NCBI GenBank assembly: GCA_045124465.1
Contig: JBGVLV010000032.1
Coordinates: 10,466 to 74,465 of the forward strand
Direction of reading: 5' to 3'
Origin: Scatosoma sp045124465
GTDB lineage: Bacteria; Bacillota; Clostridia; Christensenellales; Borkfalkiaceae
DNA length: 64,000 nt
Made by a program: the position numbers and the translations under genes. Below, piece by piece: positions 1-9,718 of this stretch (the first letter of the stretch is position 1; every line of letters begins with the position of its first letter). The notes below the pieces were generated by a model, which had not been told where the DNA came from, searched no databases, and was given only the letters and a program-made list of their open reading frames with translations.

Positions 1-1
1 G

Positions 2-1489
2 GGCGCGGCAACGCGGTACTATCGCTTGCTGTTAAACGACGAGACGGGCGAGAAAGACAGAGCGGTGGCATTGTCCGATCTCAAACGTACGTACAATCGC
101 GGCAATTATACGAAAGGTCTTGCCTTTGGACAGGATAAACGGTTTTTATCGACAGCGATACAAGGTCATACCGGCGAAAAGGTCGGCGTGGTCAACGTTC
201 GTAACGGCAATTATTTCGTCGAAAGCACCTTTTCGCCCCGTCAGGGCGACGCGTTCAAAATTTTACGCGACGGGAAAGAGCTTGGCGGCGCGGTGTTTTC
301 CAAAAAGTCGGGCAAAGGATTCGTCGTTCTTTCCAAAACGCGTTTGAAAAACGGCGACGGCGTGTTCGTGACGACGGACGGCGCGGTGAACGAACGGGCG
401 CTTGCGGAGAAAAAACGCGTCGAAATTTCCCTCCGTTTATGCTTTTGCGAGGGCGATTTCGCGGTCGCGGAGGGCGCGGGAGTGCGAATACAGTCGGAGG
501 AACGGTTGCAGACCGCCGCTTCCCGACCTTTGACGGAAGAGGAATTGCGGGTATGCTTTTCCAAAACGGACGGTCTGCCCGTGGAGATCGCGTTCGAGGA
601 TATTAAGTTGCAAGGGAATATCTTTATCCCGAAATCCACGCTCAACGCCTTTCGACGCGCGTTCTTCGCGAAATTGAGCGAAACGGTAACGAAAAACGGT
701 CGGAAGGAGATAGAGTATCGCCCGCTCGCATTGCCGACTTTGTGCGGCGAGAACGGAATGATCGCCGTTATGTCGAATGATTTTAAGGGCGTTGCGGCGG
801 ATATCGCGATCTGTAAACCCGACGATTTTACAAGTCCGTTGCCCGAAAGTTTTATAAGCGGAAAGTTCGAGAAATATCTTTATTATCCCGCTTTCTGTAC
901 CGAACGTGACGGCGAGGCGTTGGCGGCTCGGTGCAAGGAAACGGATATCGACGGCATATACGCCGAAAACTACGGCGGAATGGTATTCGCCAAAGAACAC
1001 GATCTGAAAGTGTTTGCGGGAACGGGTTTTAACCTTATGAACGCGATTGCCGTGGGCGAACTGCTCAAAGATCCGTGCGTTCGTTATTACGCTATCTCCA
1101 AAGAAACGAACGAAACGGGTGCGGCGGCACTCGCGGGCAAGCAAGCGTTCGCACTGACGGCGGGGGATATCAAACTGATGGACCTTTGCTATTGCCCGTT
1201 CGGAAAGACCTGCAATACGTGTGATAAGCGGAGCGGATATACGTTGACGGACGAAAACGGACGGGTATTCCCCGTGCGGCGGTATCGCGGCGGGGACGGG
1301 AACTGCCGTTTCGAAGTATATAACTGCGCCAAGCTCGTGAGTACGGGCGTAAAGGGCGCGGGACGGTTGCTCGATCTGACGGCGACGGATAAGAAAGCGG
1401 AAACGGTCGCGGCGGTCGGAGATACGCAAGAACAAAAGACGATTTTTGAAAACTATACGTCGGGACATTATAAACGCGGCGTATTGTAA
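2..1489 (+). CDS. U32 family peptidase, C-terminal part (5' end outside window)
   Basis: The frame is already open at the first base, so the N-terminal part of the gene lies outside the window; a TTG at 26 is only an internal codon. The visible 490-odd residues match the C-terminal half of long U32 family (collagenase-like) proteins: a beta-rich middle region (DUF3656-like), then a second U32-like segment ending in a Cys-rich stretch (CPFGKTCNTCDKR), the block YTLTDENGRVFPVRR and the terminal YTSGHYKRGVL that is typical of the family. U32 proteins are linked to protein or collagen breakdown and, in some members, to hydroxylation of tRNA or rRNA. The gene is followed 10 bases later by mutS2 and is probably co-transcribed with it. 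Family assignment is firm; the substrate is unknown. Confidence 0.85.
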   Translation, partial: GAATRYYRLLLNDETGEKDRAVALSDLKRTYNRGNYTKGLAFGQDKRFLSTAIQGHTGEKVGVVNVRNGNYFVESTFSPRQGDAFKILRDGKELGGAVFSKKSGKGFVVLSKTRLKNGDGVFVTTDGAVNERALAEKKRVEISLRLCFCEGDFAVAEGAGVRIQSEERLQTAASRPLTEEELRVCFSKTDGLPVEIAFEDIKLQGNIFIPKSTLNAFRRAFFAKLSETVTKNGRKEIEYRPLALPTLCGENGMIAVMSNDFKGVAADIAICKPDDFTSPLPESFISGKFEKYLYYPAFCTERDGEALAARCKETDIDGIYAENYGGMVFAKEHDLKVFAGTGFNLMNAIAVGELLKDPCVRYYAISKETNETGAAALAGKQAFALTAGDIKLMDLCYCPFGKTCNTCDKRSGYTLTDENGRVFPVRRYRGGDGNCRFEVYNCAKLVSTGVKGAGRLLDLTATDKKAETVAAVGDTQEQKTIFENYTSGHYKRGVL

Positions 1490-1499
1490 AAGGACAGGA

Positions 1500-3902
1500 A
1501 TGGATCAAAGAGCGATTGAAAAAACGGAACTGAATAAAATACTCGCGCTCGTTGCCGAGTACGCGACGCTCGAAGGCGGTAAAATGCTGTTGACGGATAC
1601 GCAACCGTCCACGGTCGTTTCCGAAACGAGAAAGCGGCTGAAAACCACGGAAGAGGCGCTAGCTTTGCTCTTTTCCTACGGCGTATCCAAGGTGGAGTAT
1701 TTCCCGCCTTTTACCGACGAGATAGAACGTGCGAAAAAAGGTTCGGCGCTTTCTTGCGGGGAGCTTTTGAAACTCGAAAACCTGCTCCGTTCGGCACGGA
1801 TAGCGCACACCTCCATTGCAAGCGTTTCCGACGATACGCTTACGAATATGAAAGCGCTTGCGGACAGGATATATTTCGACGCCGCACTCGAAGAAGATAT
1901 ACGTACGAAGATTTTAAGCGATACGGAAGTGAGCGACTACGCGAGCGACAAGCTCTATTCCGTGCGCCGCGAGATACGGCTCTTGAACGAGCGGATACGT
2001 TCCCGACTCTCCGAATATCTTTCGGGGAGCGAGGGAAAATATTTACAGGACGGCATCGTAACGATGCGCGACAACAGATACGTCTTGCCCGTCCGTGCGG
2101 AATATAAACGCAATATCAAAGGTTTTATCCACGACCGCTCGGCAAGCGGCGCGACCTTTTTCATCGAGCCAGAAGAAGTGCTGGAAATGAACAATGAACT
2201 CCGTTCTTTGGCGATAGACGAAAAGGAAGAAGTAGAGCGTATTTTGGGCGAGCTTTCTCGTCGCGCGGGTTTTATCGGCGACGAGTTGACGGAAGATATC
2301 CGACTTTTGGAGGAGATAGACGGCGCGTACGCACGCGCGGAATATGCATATAAGCTCGGTTGCGTAAACCCCGAAATCAACGGCGACGGCATCGTTTCCA
2401 TCGAGATGGGCAGACATCCGCTCATCGATCGGAAAAAGGTCGTACCCGTCAGTTTGTCGCTTGGAAAAGACTATCGTTTCCTGCTCATCAGCGGACCGAA
2501 TACGGGCGGTAAAACGGTCACGCTCAAAATGGTCGGGCTGTTTTGTATGATGGCGATGTGCGGCTTGTTCGTGCCCGCGAAACGGGCAACGCTTTCCGTG
2601 TTCGACGAGATATACTGCGACGTCGGCGACGCGCAAAGTATCGAGGAAAGCCTTTCCACCTTTTCTTCCCATATTACGAACATTATCAGGATCGTCGATA
2701 ACGTTACGAGCAAAAGCTTGGTGCTCATCGACGAGCTGGGCGGGGGAACGGATCCCGACGAGGGACAGGCGCTCGCAAAAGCGATCGTTTCCTATCTTTT
2801 GACAACGGGTTGCGCGGGCGTGGTGACTACCCACTACACGGCGCTCAAAGAATTTGCGTTTTCGGCAAACGGGATAGAGAACGCGTGTATGGAATTCGAT
2901 TCGGACACCTTGCGGCCGCTGTACGTGATCCGTATCGGTCTGCCCGGTTCGAGCAACGCGCTCGGCATTTCGCGGCGGCTGGGGCTGAAAGAGAGTATTT
3001 TGCAAGACGCGCTCGGGAATTTATCCGAGGACGCGCAAAGATTTGAAAATATCGTACGGAACGCGGAAGAAAGCCGTATCAAAGCGGAAGAAACGTTACA
3101 GGAAAGCAACCGCTTGAAAGCGGAATGGTCGGAAAAGCTGCGCGCGCTCGATATCGAACGGGAAAAATTGCAAAAGGAAAAGGATAAATTATACGCGCAG
3201 GCGAAAGCGGAGTCGCGGCGTATCGTCAACGAGCGCACGGCGGATGCGGAGGAATTGCTCGAAGAAATAGAAAAGATATTCGAAAAGGAAACCATTTCCG
3301 AAAGCGACCTCATCAAAGCCCGTACGCTGAAAAATCGGCTCGGCGATAAGGCGTTCGAAAACGAACGGGAGGAGATCGTGCGACCGCAGTATAAACAGGC
3401 GAACGAGAACGATCTCAAAGTCGGCGCGAAAGTTTACGTGCAGAATATAAATCAAGAGGGGGTCGTGCAAAACGTTCGCCCCGCCAAGAAAGAGGCGGAA
3501 GTGCTTTGCGGAAGTATACGCGTTCGCAGTAAATTTTCCGATTTGGCGGTATTGATCGTCGGGGAAAAGGCGCAAACTGATAAAAAATGCCCCGCGTGGC
3601 AGAAAAAGCAAACGACGGACAACGTACAGGTGAAAAAGTCTTTGTCGCCAAAACCCGCGCCGTCGCTCGAACTCAACGTCATCGGTAGGACGGTGCACGA
3701 GGCTATCCCCGAAGTGGAGGCGTTTTTGGACGCGGCGGTGCTTTCCAACCTCGAAGAAGTGCGTATCGTGCACGGTATGGGTACGGGCAAGCTCCGCGCG
3801 GGCATACACGAGTATTTGCGAACGGCGAAAAACGTGGCGGAATATCGGCTCGGTAGATACGGCGAGGGCGAAACGGGCGTGACCATCGTCAAGATCAAAT
3901 AA
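1500..3902 (+). CDS. mutS2: Endonuclease MutS2 / ribosome rescue factor
   Basis: An 800-residue MutS2. The ATG at 1500 follows AGGACAGG and fits the family N-terminus; an upstream in-frame start at 1446 would overlap the previous gene. The MutS core carries Walker A GPNTGGKTVT (about residue 330), the Walker B region LVLIDELGGGTDPDEG and the TTHYTALK switch. A charged coiled-coil (about residues 510-640) leads to a C-terminal Smr domain with HGMGTGKLR, the nuclease signature. In known MutS2 proteins the ATPase core binds branched DNA or collided ribosomes, and the Smr domain cuts nucleic acid or helps split ribosomes. The N-terminal mismatch-recognition domain of MutS is absent, as is normal for MutS2. 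Confidence 0.95.
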   Translation: MDQRAIEKTELNKILALVAEYATLEGGKMLLTDTQPSTVVSETRKRLKTTEEALALLFSYGVSKVEYFPPFTDEIERAKKGSALSCGELLKLENLLRSARIAHTSIASVSDDTLTNMKALADRIYFDAALEEDIRTKILSDTEVSDYASDKLYSVRREIRLLNERIRSRLSEYLSGSEGKYLQDGIVTMRDNRYVLPVRAEYKRNIKGFIHDRSASGATFFIEPEEVLEMNNELRSLAIDEKEEVERILGELSRRAGFIGDELTEDIRLLEEIDGAYARAEYAYKLGCVNPEINGDGIVSIEMGRHPLIDRKKVVPVSLSLGKDYRFLLISGPNTGGKTVTLKMVGLFCMMAMCGLFVPAKRATLSVFDEIYCDVGDAQSIEESLSTFSSHITNIIRIVDNVTSKSLVLIDELGGGTDPDEGQALAKAIVSYLLTTGCAGVVTTHYTALKEFAFSANGIENACMEFDSDTLRPLYVIRIGLPGSSNALGISRRLGLKESILQDALGNLSEDAQRFENIVRNAEESRIKAEETLQESNRLKAEWSEKLRALDIEREKLQKEKDKLYAQAKAESRRIVNERTADAEELLEEIEKIFEKETISESDLIKARTLKNRLGDKAFENEREEIVRPQYKQANENDLKVGAKVYVQNINQEGVVQNVRPAKKEAEVLCGSIRVRSKFSDLAVLIVGEKAQTDKKCPAWQKKQTTDNVQVKKSLSPKPAPSLELNVIGRTVHEAIPEVEAFLDAAVLSNLEEVRIVHGMGTGKLRAGIHEYLRTAKNVAEYRLGRYGEGETGVTIVKIK

Positions 3903-3984
3903 CGCGGAAGTTGCTTTGAAAAGCGCATAACCCCGAAAAAAGCGAAATAGTATATTACGAGATCTTTTTTCGAGGTGAAAGCGA

Positions 3985-4725
3985 TTGAAAAAACAAGAAA
4001 AGCGGCGCGTGCGCCGTTCGGTGAAATTTAACGTAGCGACAAATCTCGTGCTCGGCGTACTCGTGCTTTCCGTGGGCGCGTTGTGCCTCTCTCCCGTAGA
4101 GGATACGGCTTATACGAGCGGCGACGGATCGGAGATCTACCGCTCGGCGGAAAACGGCGGCGCGGGCGTTTCGTTGATGTTCAACGTGTACTGGGGAACG
4201 GAGGAAGTCTACCGTATCCTCGATATCCTCAAAGCGCAGGACGCGAAAGCGACCTTCTTTATCGGCGGGTGTTGGGCGGACGATAACGTAGACTGTCTCC
4301 GCGCGATCTACGAGGCGGGTCACGAACTGGGCAATCACGGTTATTTTCATAAAGATCAGGATAAACTCGATCTTGTGAACAACCAAAAGGAGATCGCCGA
4401 ATGTAATAAATTCGTCGAACTCGCGGTCGGCGTAACGCCTACGCTGTTCGCACCGCCTTCGGGCGCGTATAACGCGAATACGCTCGAAGCGGCGAAAGCG
4501 CTGGGAATGAAAACGATATTGTGGTCGCGGGACACGATCGACTGGCGGGATAAGAACTCGTCTTTGATATATACCCGCGCGACGAAGAATATCAAGAGCG
4601 GGGAATTCGTTCTGATGCACCCGATGGCGGCGACCGCCGACGCGTTGGAAGATATACTTAAATATTATAAATCCCTTTCCCTCGCCGCCGTAACGGTGAG
4701 CGAGAATTTGCGGGAAAAGGGATAA
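3985..4725 (+). CDS. NodB-fold polysaccharide deacetylase-like protein (YlxY-like)
   Basis: A 246-residue protein starting at TTG 3985, six bases after GAGGTGA. Basic N-terminus, then one membrane segment (about residues 17-36) that should act as an uncleaved anchor or signal, followed by a NodB homology domain. Metal-binding motif 2 is kept (GNHGYFHKD, His118 and His122). Motif 1, normally TFDDG, reads MFNVYWG, so both Asp residues are missing, and the RPPY motif reads APPSGAY. Activity as a classical deacetylase is therefore doubtful. The next gene is an M16 peptidase, the same pair as ylxY-mlpA in Bacillus. The likely place of action is the outer face of the membrane. Fold certain, catalysis uncertain. 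Confidence 0.8.
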   Translation: MKKQEKRRVRRSVKFNVATNLVLGVLVLSVGALCLSPVEDTAYTSGDGSEIYRSAENGGAGVSLMFNVYWGTEEVYRILDILKAQDAKATFFIGGCWADDNVDCLRAIYEAGHELGNHGYFHKDQDKLDLVNNQKEIAECNKFVELAVGVTPTLFAPPSGAYNANTLEAAKALGMKTILWSRDTIDWRDKNSSLIYTRATKNIKSGEFVLMHPMAATADALEDILKYYKSLSLAAVTVSENLREKG

Positions 4726-4737
4726 AGGAAAAAGTTT

Positions 4738-5976
4738 ATGGTATTTGAAAAGAGATACGAAAACGGGTTAAGGCTCGTAGTGAAACAAATGGAAGGGCTG
4801 ATGTCGGTGACGATGGGCATACTCGTCGGCACGGGCGCGTGTTCGGAAACGGACGCGGAGGACGGCATTTCTCATTTCATCGAGCATATGCAATTCAAAG
4901 GCACGAAAACGCGCAACGCGTTCGAAATATCCGACGCGTTCGATCGCTTGGGCGCGCAGATAAACGCGTTTACGGGCAAAGACGTGACCTGTTATTATTC
5001 CAAGTGCACGTCCGACCATACGAGCGCGTGTTTCGAATTGCTCGCCGATCTCTTTTTGAATTCCACCTTCCCCGAAGAGGAAATGGCGCGGGAAAAGGGA
5101 GTCGTTTGCGAAGAAATATCCATGAACGAAGATACGCCCGAAGATATTTGTCTGGATCTTTTGTCCCGCGCGTTTTACGGCAAAGAAAATTACGGCAGGA
5201 ACATTCTCGGCACGGCGAAGAACGTAAAAGGTTTTACCGTCGGGGATATTTTGGCGTATAAAAAGGCAAGATATTGCCCCGAAAACACCGTTATATCTTT
5301 CGCGGGCGGGGTAGACCCCGTAACGGCGCAAGCGCTCGTCGAAACGTATTTCGGAACGCTCGAAAAAGGCGCGTTCGAAAGCCGTACGCCCATATTCGGA
5401 GCAAAAAAAGAAAGCCTTGTAAAGACCAAGCCGATCGAACAAATGCATATCGCTATCGGCTATCCCGCTTTGCCCCGCGGCGACGAGCTTGAAGACGCGG
5501 TAAACGCCGTGAACGGTGTGCTCGGCGGCACGATGAGCGCAAGACTGTTTCAGGAAGTGCGTGAAAAACGCGGACTTGCCTATTCGGTGTATTCTTACGT
5601 TTCCTCGTACGCGGAATGCGGTACGCAGGTCATCTATGCGGGCGTAAATCCCGCGCAGGCGCAAGAGGCGTACGACGCCGTTTGCAACGTGGTCAAGGAT
5701 ATCAAGCGAAACGGGGTCACGGAGGACGAGTTCTTGCGTAGCCGCGAACAGATGAAGTCGGGTATGTTTTTCAGTAACGAGAGCAGTAACGCGCAAATGT
5801 TGCTGTACGGGAAATATATGCTGTATTTCGATAAGATCTTCGATTTCGAGGCGAAACTGGATAAGATCAACGCACTGACCTACGATCAGTCTTTCGCCGC
5901 GATCGAGAAAATGTTCGACGAAAAGCAAAAGGCGATCGCGCTCGTCGGGAATACGAAAAAAGCGTTCCCGCTTTGA
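4738..5976 (+). CDS. M16 family zinc peptidase (MlpA/YmxG-like)
   Basis: A 412-residue single-unit M16 peptidase starting at ATG 4738. The inverted zinc motif HxxEH is seen in SHFIEHMQFKGT (about residues 42-53), with the third ligand in the EEISMNEDTP region about 75 residues further on. The C-terminal half contains the R-Y type segment EVREKRGLAYSVYSYVS expected in this family. No signal peptide is visible, so it is likely cytoplasmic. It sits 12 bases after the NodB-like gene, as mlpA follows ylxY in Bacillus, and it overlaps the next gene's possible TTG start. Its substrate is not predictable; the family degrades small peptides or processes precursors. Confidence 0.9.
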   Translation: MVFEKRYENGLRLVVKQMEGLMSVTMGILVGTGACSETDAEDGISHFIEHMQFKGTKTRNAFEISDAFDRLGAQINAFTGKDVTCYYSKCTSDHTSACFELLADLFLNSTFPEEEMAREKGVVCEEISMNEDTPEDICLDLLSRAFYGKENYGRNILGTAKNVKGFTVGDILAYKKARYCPENTVISFAGGVDPVTAQALVETYFGTLEKGAFESRTPIFGAKKESLVKTKPIEQMHIAIGYPALPRGDELEDAVNAVNGVLGGTMSARLFQEVREKRGLAYSVYSYVSSYAECGTQVIYAGVNPAQAQEAYDAVCNVVKDIKRNGVTEDEFLRSREQMKSGMFFSNESSNAQMLLYGKYMLYFDKIFDFEAKLDKINALTYDQSFAAIEKMFDEKQKAIALVGNTKKAFPL

Positions 5977-5981
5977 AAAGA

Positions 5982-6482
5982 ATGAAGACGAAAGAAACGA
6001 AAGAGCGGAAACAGGGCTTTGCGCCCGTGTACGACGAGAACAGCCGAGTGCTCGTTTTGGGCAGTTTTCCGTCGGTAAAAAGCAGACAGATAGATTTCTA
6101 TTACGGGAATAAACAAAACCGTTTTTGGAAAATGCTTTGCGGGTATTTCGGGGAAGATATCTCTCAAACCACGCAGGGCAAGAAAGAGTTTTTGTATCGC
6201 CGCGGGGTCGCGCTTTGGGATATGGTCACGGCTTGTGAGATCGAGGGTTCTGCGGACTCGTCCGTGAAGAACGCCGAAGTCGCCGATCTGAACGAAATAT
6301 TCGGAAAAGCGGATATAAAAAGGATATTGCTCAACGGTACGCTGTCTTATCAACTGTTTTACGAACGATACGCCGATATCGGCATACCTTACGAGAAAAT
6401 GCCGTCCACCAGTCCGGCAAATCCGAGGTACGACGAAAAGGTATGGAGGCACGCGCTCGATGCGGTATTTGGAACTACTTGA
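5982..6482 (+). CDS. DNA-deoxyinosine glycosylase (uracil-DNA glycosylase superfamily)
   Basis: About 166 residues. The sequence RVLVLGSFPSVKSRQ followed by FYYGNKQNRFWKML is the characteristic N-terminal active-site region of the hypoxanthine/uracil-DNA glycosylase branch of the UDG superfamily, and STSPANPRY near the C-terminus matches the second conserved block. It would remove deaminated bases in base-excision repair. The ATG at 5982 was chosen; an in-frame TTG at 5973 overlaps the stop of the M16 peptidase gene and is possible. Its 3' end overlaps the following AlkD-like gene by 23 bases, so two repair enzymes are probably translationally coupled. Confidence 0.85.
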   Translation: MKTKETKERKQGFAPVYDENSRVLVLGSFPSVKSRQIDFYYGNKQNRFWKMLCGYFGEDISQTTQGKKEFLYRRGVALWDMVTACEIEGSADSSVKNAEVADLNEIFGKADIKRILLNGTLSYQLFYERYADIGIPYEKMPSTSPANPRYDEKVWRHALDAVFGTT

Positions 6483-7137
6483 TATTTTAAACGAAAACAA
6501 AGAACTCGTCTACGCGGATTTTCAACGTCGGCTTATCCCGACCAAAAGCGTGATTTTGGGCGTGCGTACCCCGACGATGCGGAAGATCGTCAAAGAAGTC
6601 GTTAAAACGACGGAGATAGAGGAGATCCTCGCGTTTCCCGACGAGTATTTCGAGACGACGTTCGTCAAGCTCACCGCCGTTTCCGCGTTGCCGTACGAAC
6701 GGTTCGTAAAATACGTGGAACGTTGCGTGGAGCTAATGGATAACTGGGCGAGTTGCGATTGTTTCAAAGCGAAATGCCTGAAAAAGCATAAAGACGAATT
6801 TTTGCCCGTACTCGAACGGATATTTGCCAAAGGCGGGGAATTCGAACAAAGATACGTACTCGTCGTTTTGCTTGGCGAGTATATGGAGGAGAAGTATCTC
6901 CCGATAGCGGAAGGGTATATTTCCCGCGCGAACGCCGCTCCGTATTACGTACATATGGCGCTCGCTTGGCTGACGGCGGAGATACTCGTCAAACACTACG
7001 ACTACGGCGTAACCCTCTTGCAAAAAGGGATATTAGTTCCCCGTACGCATAATAAGGCGATACAAAAAGCGATAGAAAGTTATCGTCTAAACCAAGAACA
7101 AAAGGAATACTTGCGTTCCTTAAAAATAAAAAAGTAA
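6460..7137 (+). CDS. DNA alkylation repair protein (AlkD-like HEAT-repeat glycosylase)
   Basis: A 225-residue protein made of short helical repeats. RRLIPTKSVILGVRTPTMRKI and the run DNWASCDCFKAKCLK match the AlkD/COG4912 family, which removes alkylated purines without flipping the base. The ATG lies inside the end of the preceding deoxyinosine glycosylase gene, which points to translational coupling. Ten bases separate it from tex. The length agrees with the family. The exact lesion range cannot be told from sequence. Confidence 0.85.
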   Translation: MRYLELLDILNENKELVYADFQRRLIPTKSVILGVRTPTMRKIVKEVVKTTEIEEILAFPDEYFETTFVKLTAVSALPYERFVKYVERCVELMDNWASCDCFKAKCLKKHKDEFLPVLERIFAKGGEFEQRYVLVVLLGEYMEEKYLPIAEGYISRANAAPYYVHMALAWLTAEILVKHYDYGVTLLQKGILVPRTHNKAIQKAIESYRLNQEQKEYLRSLKIKK

Positions 7138-7146
7138 GGTAGATTT

Positions 7147-9324
7147 ATGAACATTTTACAAACGATCACCGAAGAATTTCAGTTGACCCCCAGCCACGCG
7201 AAGAACATCGTTTCCTTGCTCGACGAGGGCAATACCGTACCCTTTATCGCCCGTTACCGTAAAGAGATGACGGGCAGTTGCGACGATCAGGTGCTGCGCG
7301 AGCTGAGCGACAGACTTACTTATCTGCGCGGCTTGGAAAAGCGCAAGGAAGAGGTCGCGAACTCTATAACCGAACAAGGCAAAATGACGAACGAATTGCG
7401 TTCCTCGCTCGATAAAGCGGTCACGCTCACCGAGGTGGAGGATATTTACCGCCCGTATAAACAAAAACGCAAAACGCGCGCGTCGGTGGCGATCGCCAAA
7501 GGTCTGCAACCGCTCGCCGAAAAGATACTGGCGCAGGACAAAACGCTGAACGTGAAAGCGGAGGCGGAAAAGTACCTCTCGGACGAGGTGAAAACGGTTT
7601 CGGAGGCGATAGACGGCGCGAAAGATATCATCGCGGAGATCGTGTCCGACGACGCGGCGACGCGCAAGAAATTGCGTAACTTTTTCTTCCGTCACGGCGA
7701 AATCTCTTCTTCGTACGCCAAAGGCAAAGAAACGGAAGACGAGGCGAAAACGTACGGTATGTACGCCGATTACCGCGAACCCGTCGGCGAGATCAAGAGC
7801 CATCGCGTGCTTGCGCTCAATCGCGGCGAAAAGGAAGAATTTTTGAAAGTCTCCATCGTCGTGGACGAGGAATTCGCCAAGCGTATCGCGGCGTCGGGAT
7901 TTTTGAAAGACGGCGGAGAAAGCTCCAAGCTCGTCAAAGAGGCGGCAGAGGACGGTTATACCCGTTTGATAGCGCCGTCCGTGGAACGGGAAGTCCGCGC
8001 GCAACTGTTCGACGACGCGAGCGAACAGGCGATAAAAATGTTCGAACTCAATTTAAAACCGTTGCTTATGCAGCCCCCGCTCAAAGATAAGATAACGATG
8101 GGTTGGGACCCCGCGTACCGCACGGGCTGTAAGATCTGCGTAGTAGACGGTACGGGCAAAGTACTGGATAAGACGGTCGTGTTCCCCACGCCTCCGCAAA
8201 ATAAAACGGAGGAGGCGAAAGCGGTCTTGAAAAAGCTCGTCGAAAAATACGGCGTGGAGGTCATCTCCTGCGGGAACGGTACGGCGAGCAAGGAAAGCGA
8301 ACTGTTCATTGCCGAGCTTATCAAAGAAATAAAGGCGGAAACGGGCCGCGAAGTGGGCTACGTCATCGTCAACGAGGCGGGCGCGAGCGTGTATTCGGCG
8401 AGCGCGTTGGGCGCGGAGGAGTTCCCCGATTACGACGTTACGGCGCGTAGCGCGGTGTCGATCGCAAGAAGATTGCAAGACCCGCTCGCGGAACTTATCA
8501 AGATCGACCCGAAGTCTATCGGCGTCGGGCAATACCAACACGATATGAACGAGAAACGGCTGGACGGCGCGCTGTCGGGCGTACTCGAAGACTGCGTAAA
8601 CAGCGTGGGCGTAGACTTGAATACGGCGAGCGTTTCTCTGTTGAAATACGTGGCGGGGCTGAACGCCGCCGTTGCGAAGAATATCGTCGTTTACCGCGAG
8701 GAACACGGTAGGTTCAAGTCGAGAAAACAGCTCTTGAAAGTACCCAAGCTCGGCGAGAAAGCGTACACGCAATGCGCGGGATTCTTGCGTATCGACGGCG
8801 GCGAGAACATACTCGATAATACGGCGGTACATCCCGAATCGTACGAAAAGGCGGAAAAATTGCTCGCGCTGTTCTCGTATACCAAAGAGGACGTGAAAGC
8901 GCGCAGGATCGCCGATCTCCGTCAGAAGATAAAGGCGTACGGCGAGGAGAAAGCCGCGAAAGAAACGGAACTCGACCGCGCTACGCTTGCCGATATCGTC
9001 ACGGAGCTTATGAAACCGGGTCGGGATATCCGCGAGGGATTGCCCGCGCCTACGCTCCGTAAAGATATTATGAGTATCGCCGATTTGAAAACGGGTATGG
9101 AAGTGACGGGAACGGTACGAAATGTCGTCGACTTCGGCGCGTTCATCGATATCGGCGTTCACCAAGACGGACTTGTGCATATTTCCGAGATAACGGAACG
9201 GTATATCAACCACCCGTCCGAAGTGCTTAAAGTCGGTCAGGTCGTGCAGGTATGGATCAAAGACGTGGACGTGAAGAAAAACCGTATCGCGTTGACGATG
9301 AAACGGAAGAATGTAGCGCAATAA
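7147..9324 (+). CDS. tex: Tex family RNA-binding transcription accessory protein
   Basis: A 725-residue protein with the full Tex layout: N-terminal helical domain, a YqgF/RNase H-like domain (about residues 320-450, starting TMGWDPAYRTGCKICVVDG), a helix-hairpin-helix pair (LNTASVSLLKYVAGLNAAVA and the RKQLLKVPKLGEKAY region) and a C-terminal S1 domain (about residues 645-715, GTVRNVVDFGAFIDIG and QDGLVHISEI). Tex binds nucleic acid and influences transcription or RNA stability. The gene ends 21 bases before the acpP promoter and probably closes the operon that begins upstream. Confidence 0.95.
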   Translation: MNILQTITEEFQLTPSHAKNIVSLLDEGNTVPFIARYRKEMTGSCDDQVLRELSDRLTYLRGLEKRKEEVANSITEQGKMTNELRSSLDKAVTLTEVEDIYRPYKQKRKTRASVAIAKGLQPLAEKILAQDKTLNVKAEAEKYLSDEVKTVSEAIDGAKDIIAEIVSDDAATRKKLRNFFFRHGEISSSYAKGKETEDEAKTYGMYADYREPVGEIKSHRVLALNRGEKEEFLKVSIVVDEEFAKRIAASGFLKDGGESSKLVKEAAEDGYTRLIAPSVEREVRAQLFDDASEQAIKMFELNLKPLLMQPPLKDKITMGWDPAYRTGCKICVVDGTGKVLDKTVVFPTPPQNKTEEAKAVLKKLVEKYGVEVISCGNGTASKESELFIAELIKEIKAETGREVGYVIVNEAGASVYSASALGAEEFPDYDVTARSAVSIARRLQDPLAELIKIDPKSIGVGQYQHDMNEKRLDGALSGVLEDCVNSVGVDLNTASVSLLKYVAGLNAAVAKNIVVYREEHGRFKSRKQLLKVPKLGEKAYTQCAGFLRIDGGENILDNTAVHPESYEKAEKLLALFSYTKEDVKARRIADLRQKIKAYGEEKAAKETELDRATLADIVTELMKPGRDIREGLPAPTLRKDIMSIADLKTGMEVTGTVRNVVDFGAFIDIGVHQDGLVHISEITERYINHPSEVLKVGQVVQVWIKDVDVKKNRIALTMKRKNVAQ

Positions 9325-9345
9325 GGGAATTTCCCATAAAAGTAC

Positions 9346-9374
9346 TTGACATTTCCATACGGATATATTAAAAT
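9346..9374 (+). promoter_or_regulatory. Vegetative promoter of acpP
   Basis: TTGACA (9346-9351), a 17-base spacer and TAAAAT (9369-9374) make a near-consensus sigma-A promoter about 45 bases before the acpP start. Confidence 0.85.
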
Positions 9375-9419
9375 AAAGTAGTGGTTTTGCAAAAAACTTA
9401 TATTACGGAGGACAATATT

Positions 9420-9647
9420 ATGTTAGAAAAAATTCAGGCAATGCTTGCCGAGGCTCTCAATTTGCCCCTTGAAAAGGTCACGCCCGACGCGAAGATCGTA
9501 GACGATCTCGGCGCGGACTCCTTGGACGTAGTCGAACTGCTCAGCCGTCTTGAAGACGAATACGGCATTATGATCCCCGACGACGAAGTGGAAGGGTTGG
9601 TCACGGTAGCCGACGTTGCGGCGGAATTGGAAAAGCTCACGAAATAA
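9420..9647 (+). CDS. acpP: Acyl carrier protein
   Basis: A 75-residue acidic protein. The phosphopantetheine attachment motif is DDLGADSLDVVEL, with the Ser of DSL as carrier site. The ATG at 9420 follows ACGGAGG at the proper distance; a longer in-frame reading from 9381 lacks a ribosome binding site and runs through the leader. It carries growing fatty acyl chains in fatty acid synthesis. It has its own strong promoter and terminator and so is a single-gene unit, not part of a fab cluster here. Confidence 0.95.
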   Translation: MLEKIQAMLAEALNLPLEKVTPDAKIVDDLGADSLDVVELLSRLEDEYGIMIPDDEVEGLVTVADVAAELEKLTK

Positions 9648-9661
9648 AAAGAGAAAAGAGG

Positions 9662-9697
9662 AAAGCCCCAAATTTTTTCGCGGGGCTTTTTCTTTTT
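9662..9697 (+). terminator. Intrinsic terminator after acpP
   Basis: AAAGCCCC (9662-9669) pairs with GGGGCTTT (9682-9689) across a 12-base loop, followed by a T-rich tract. Confidence 0.85.
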
Positions 9698-9718
9698 GCG
9701 CTTTCGCCGTATAAACGT

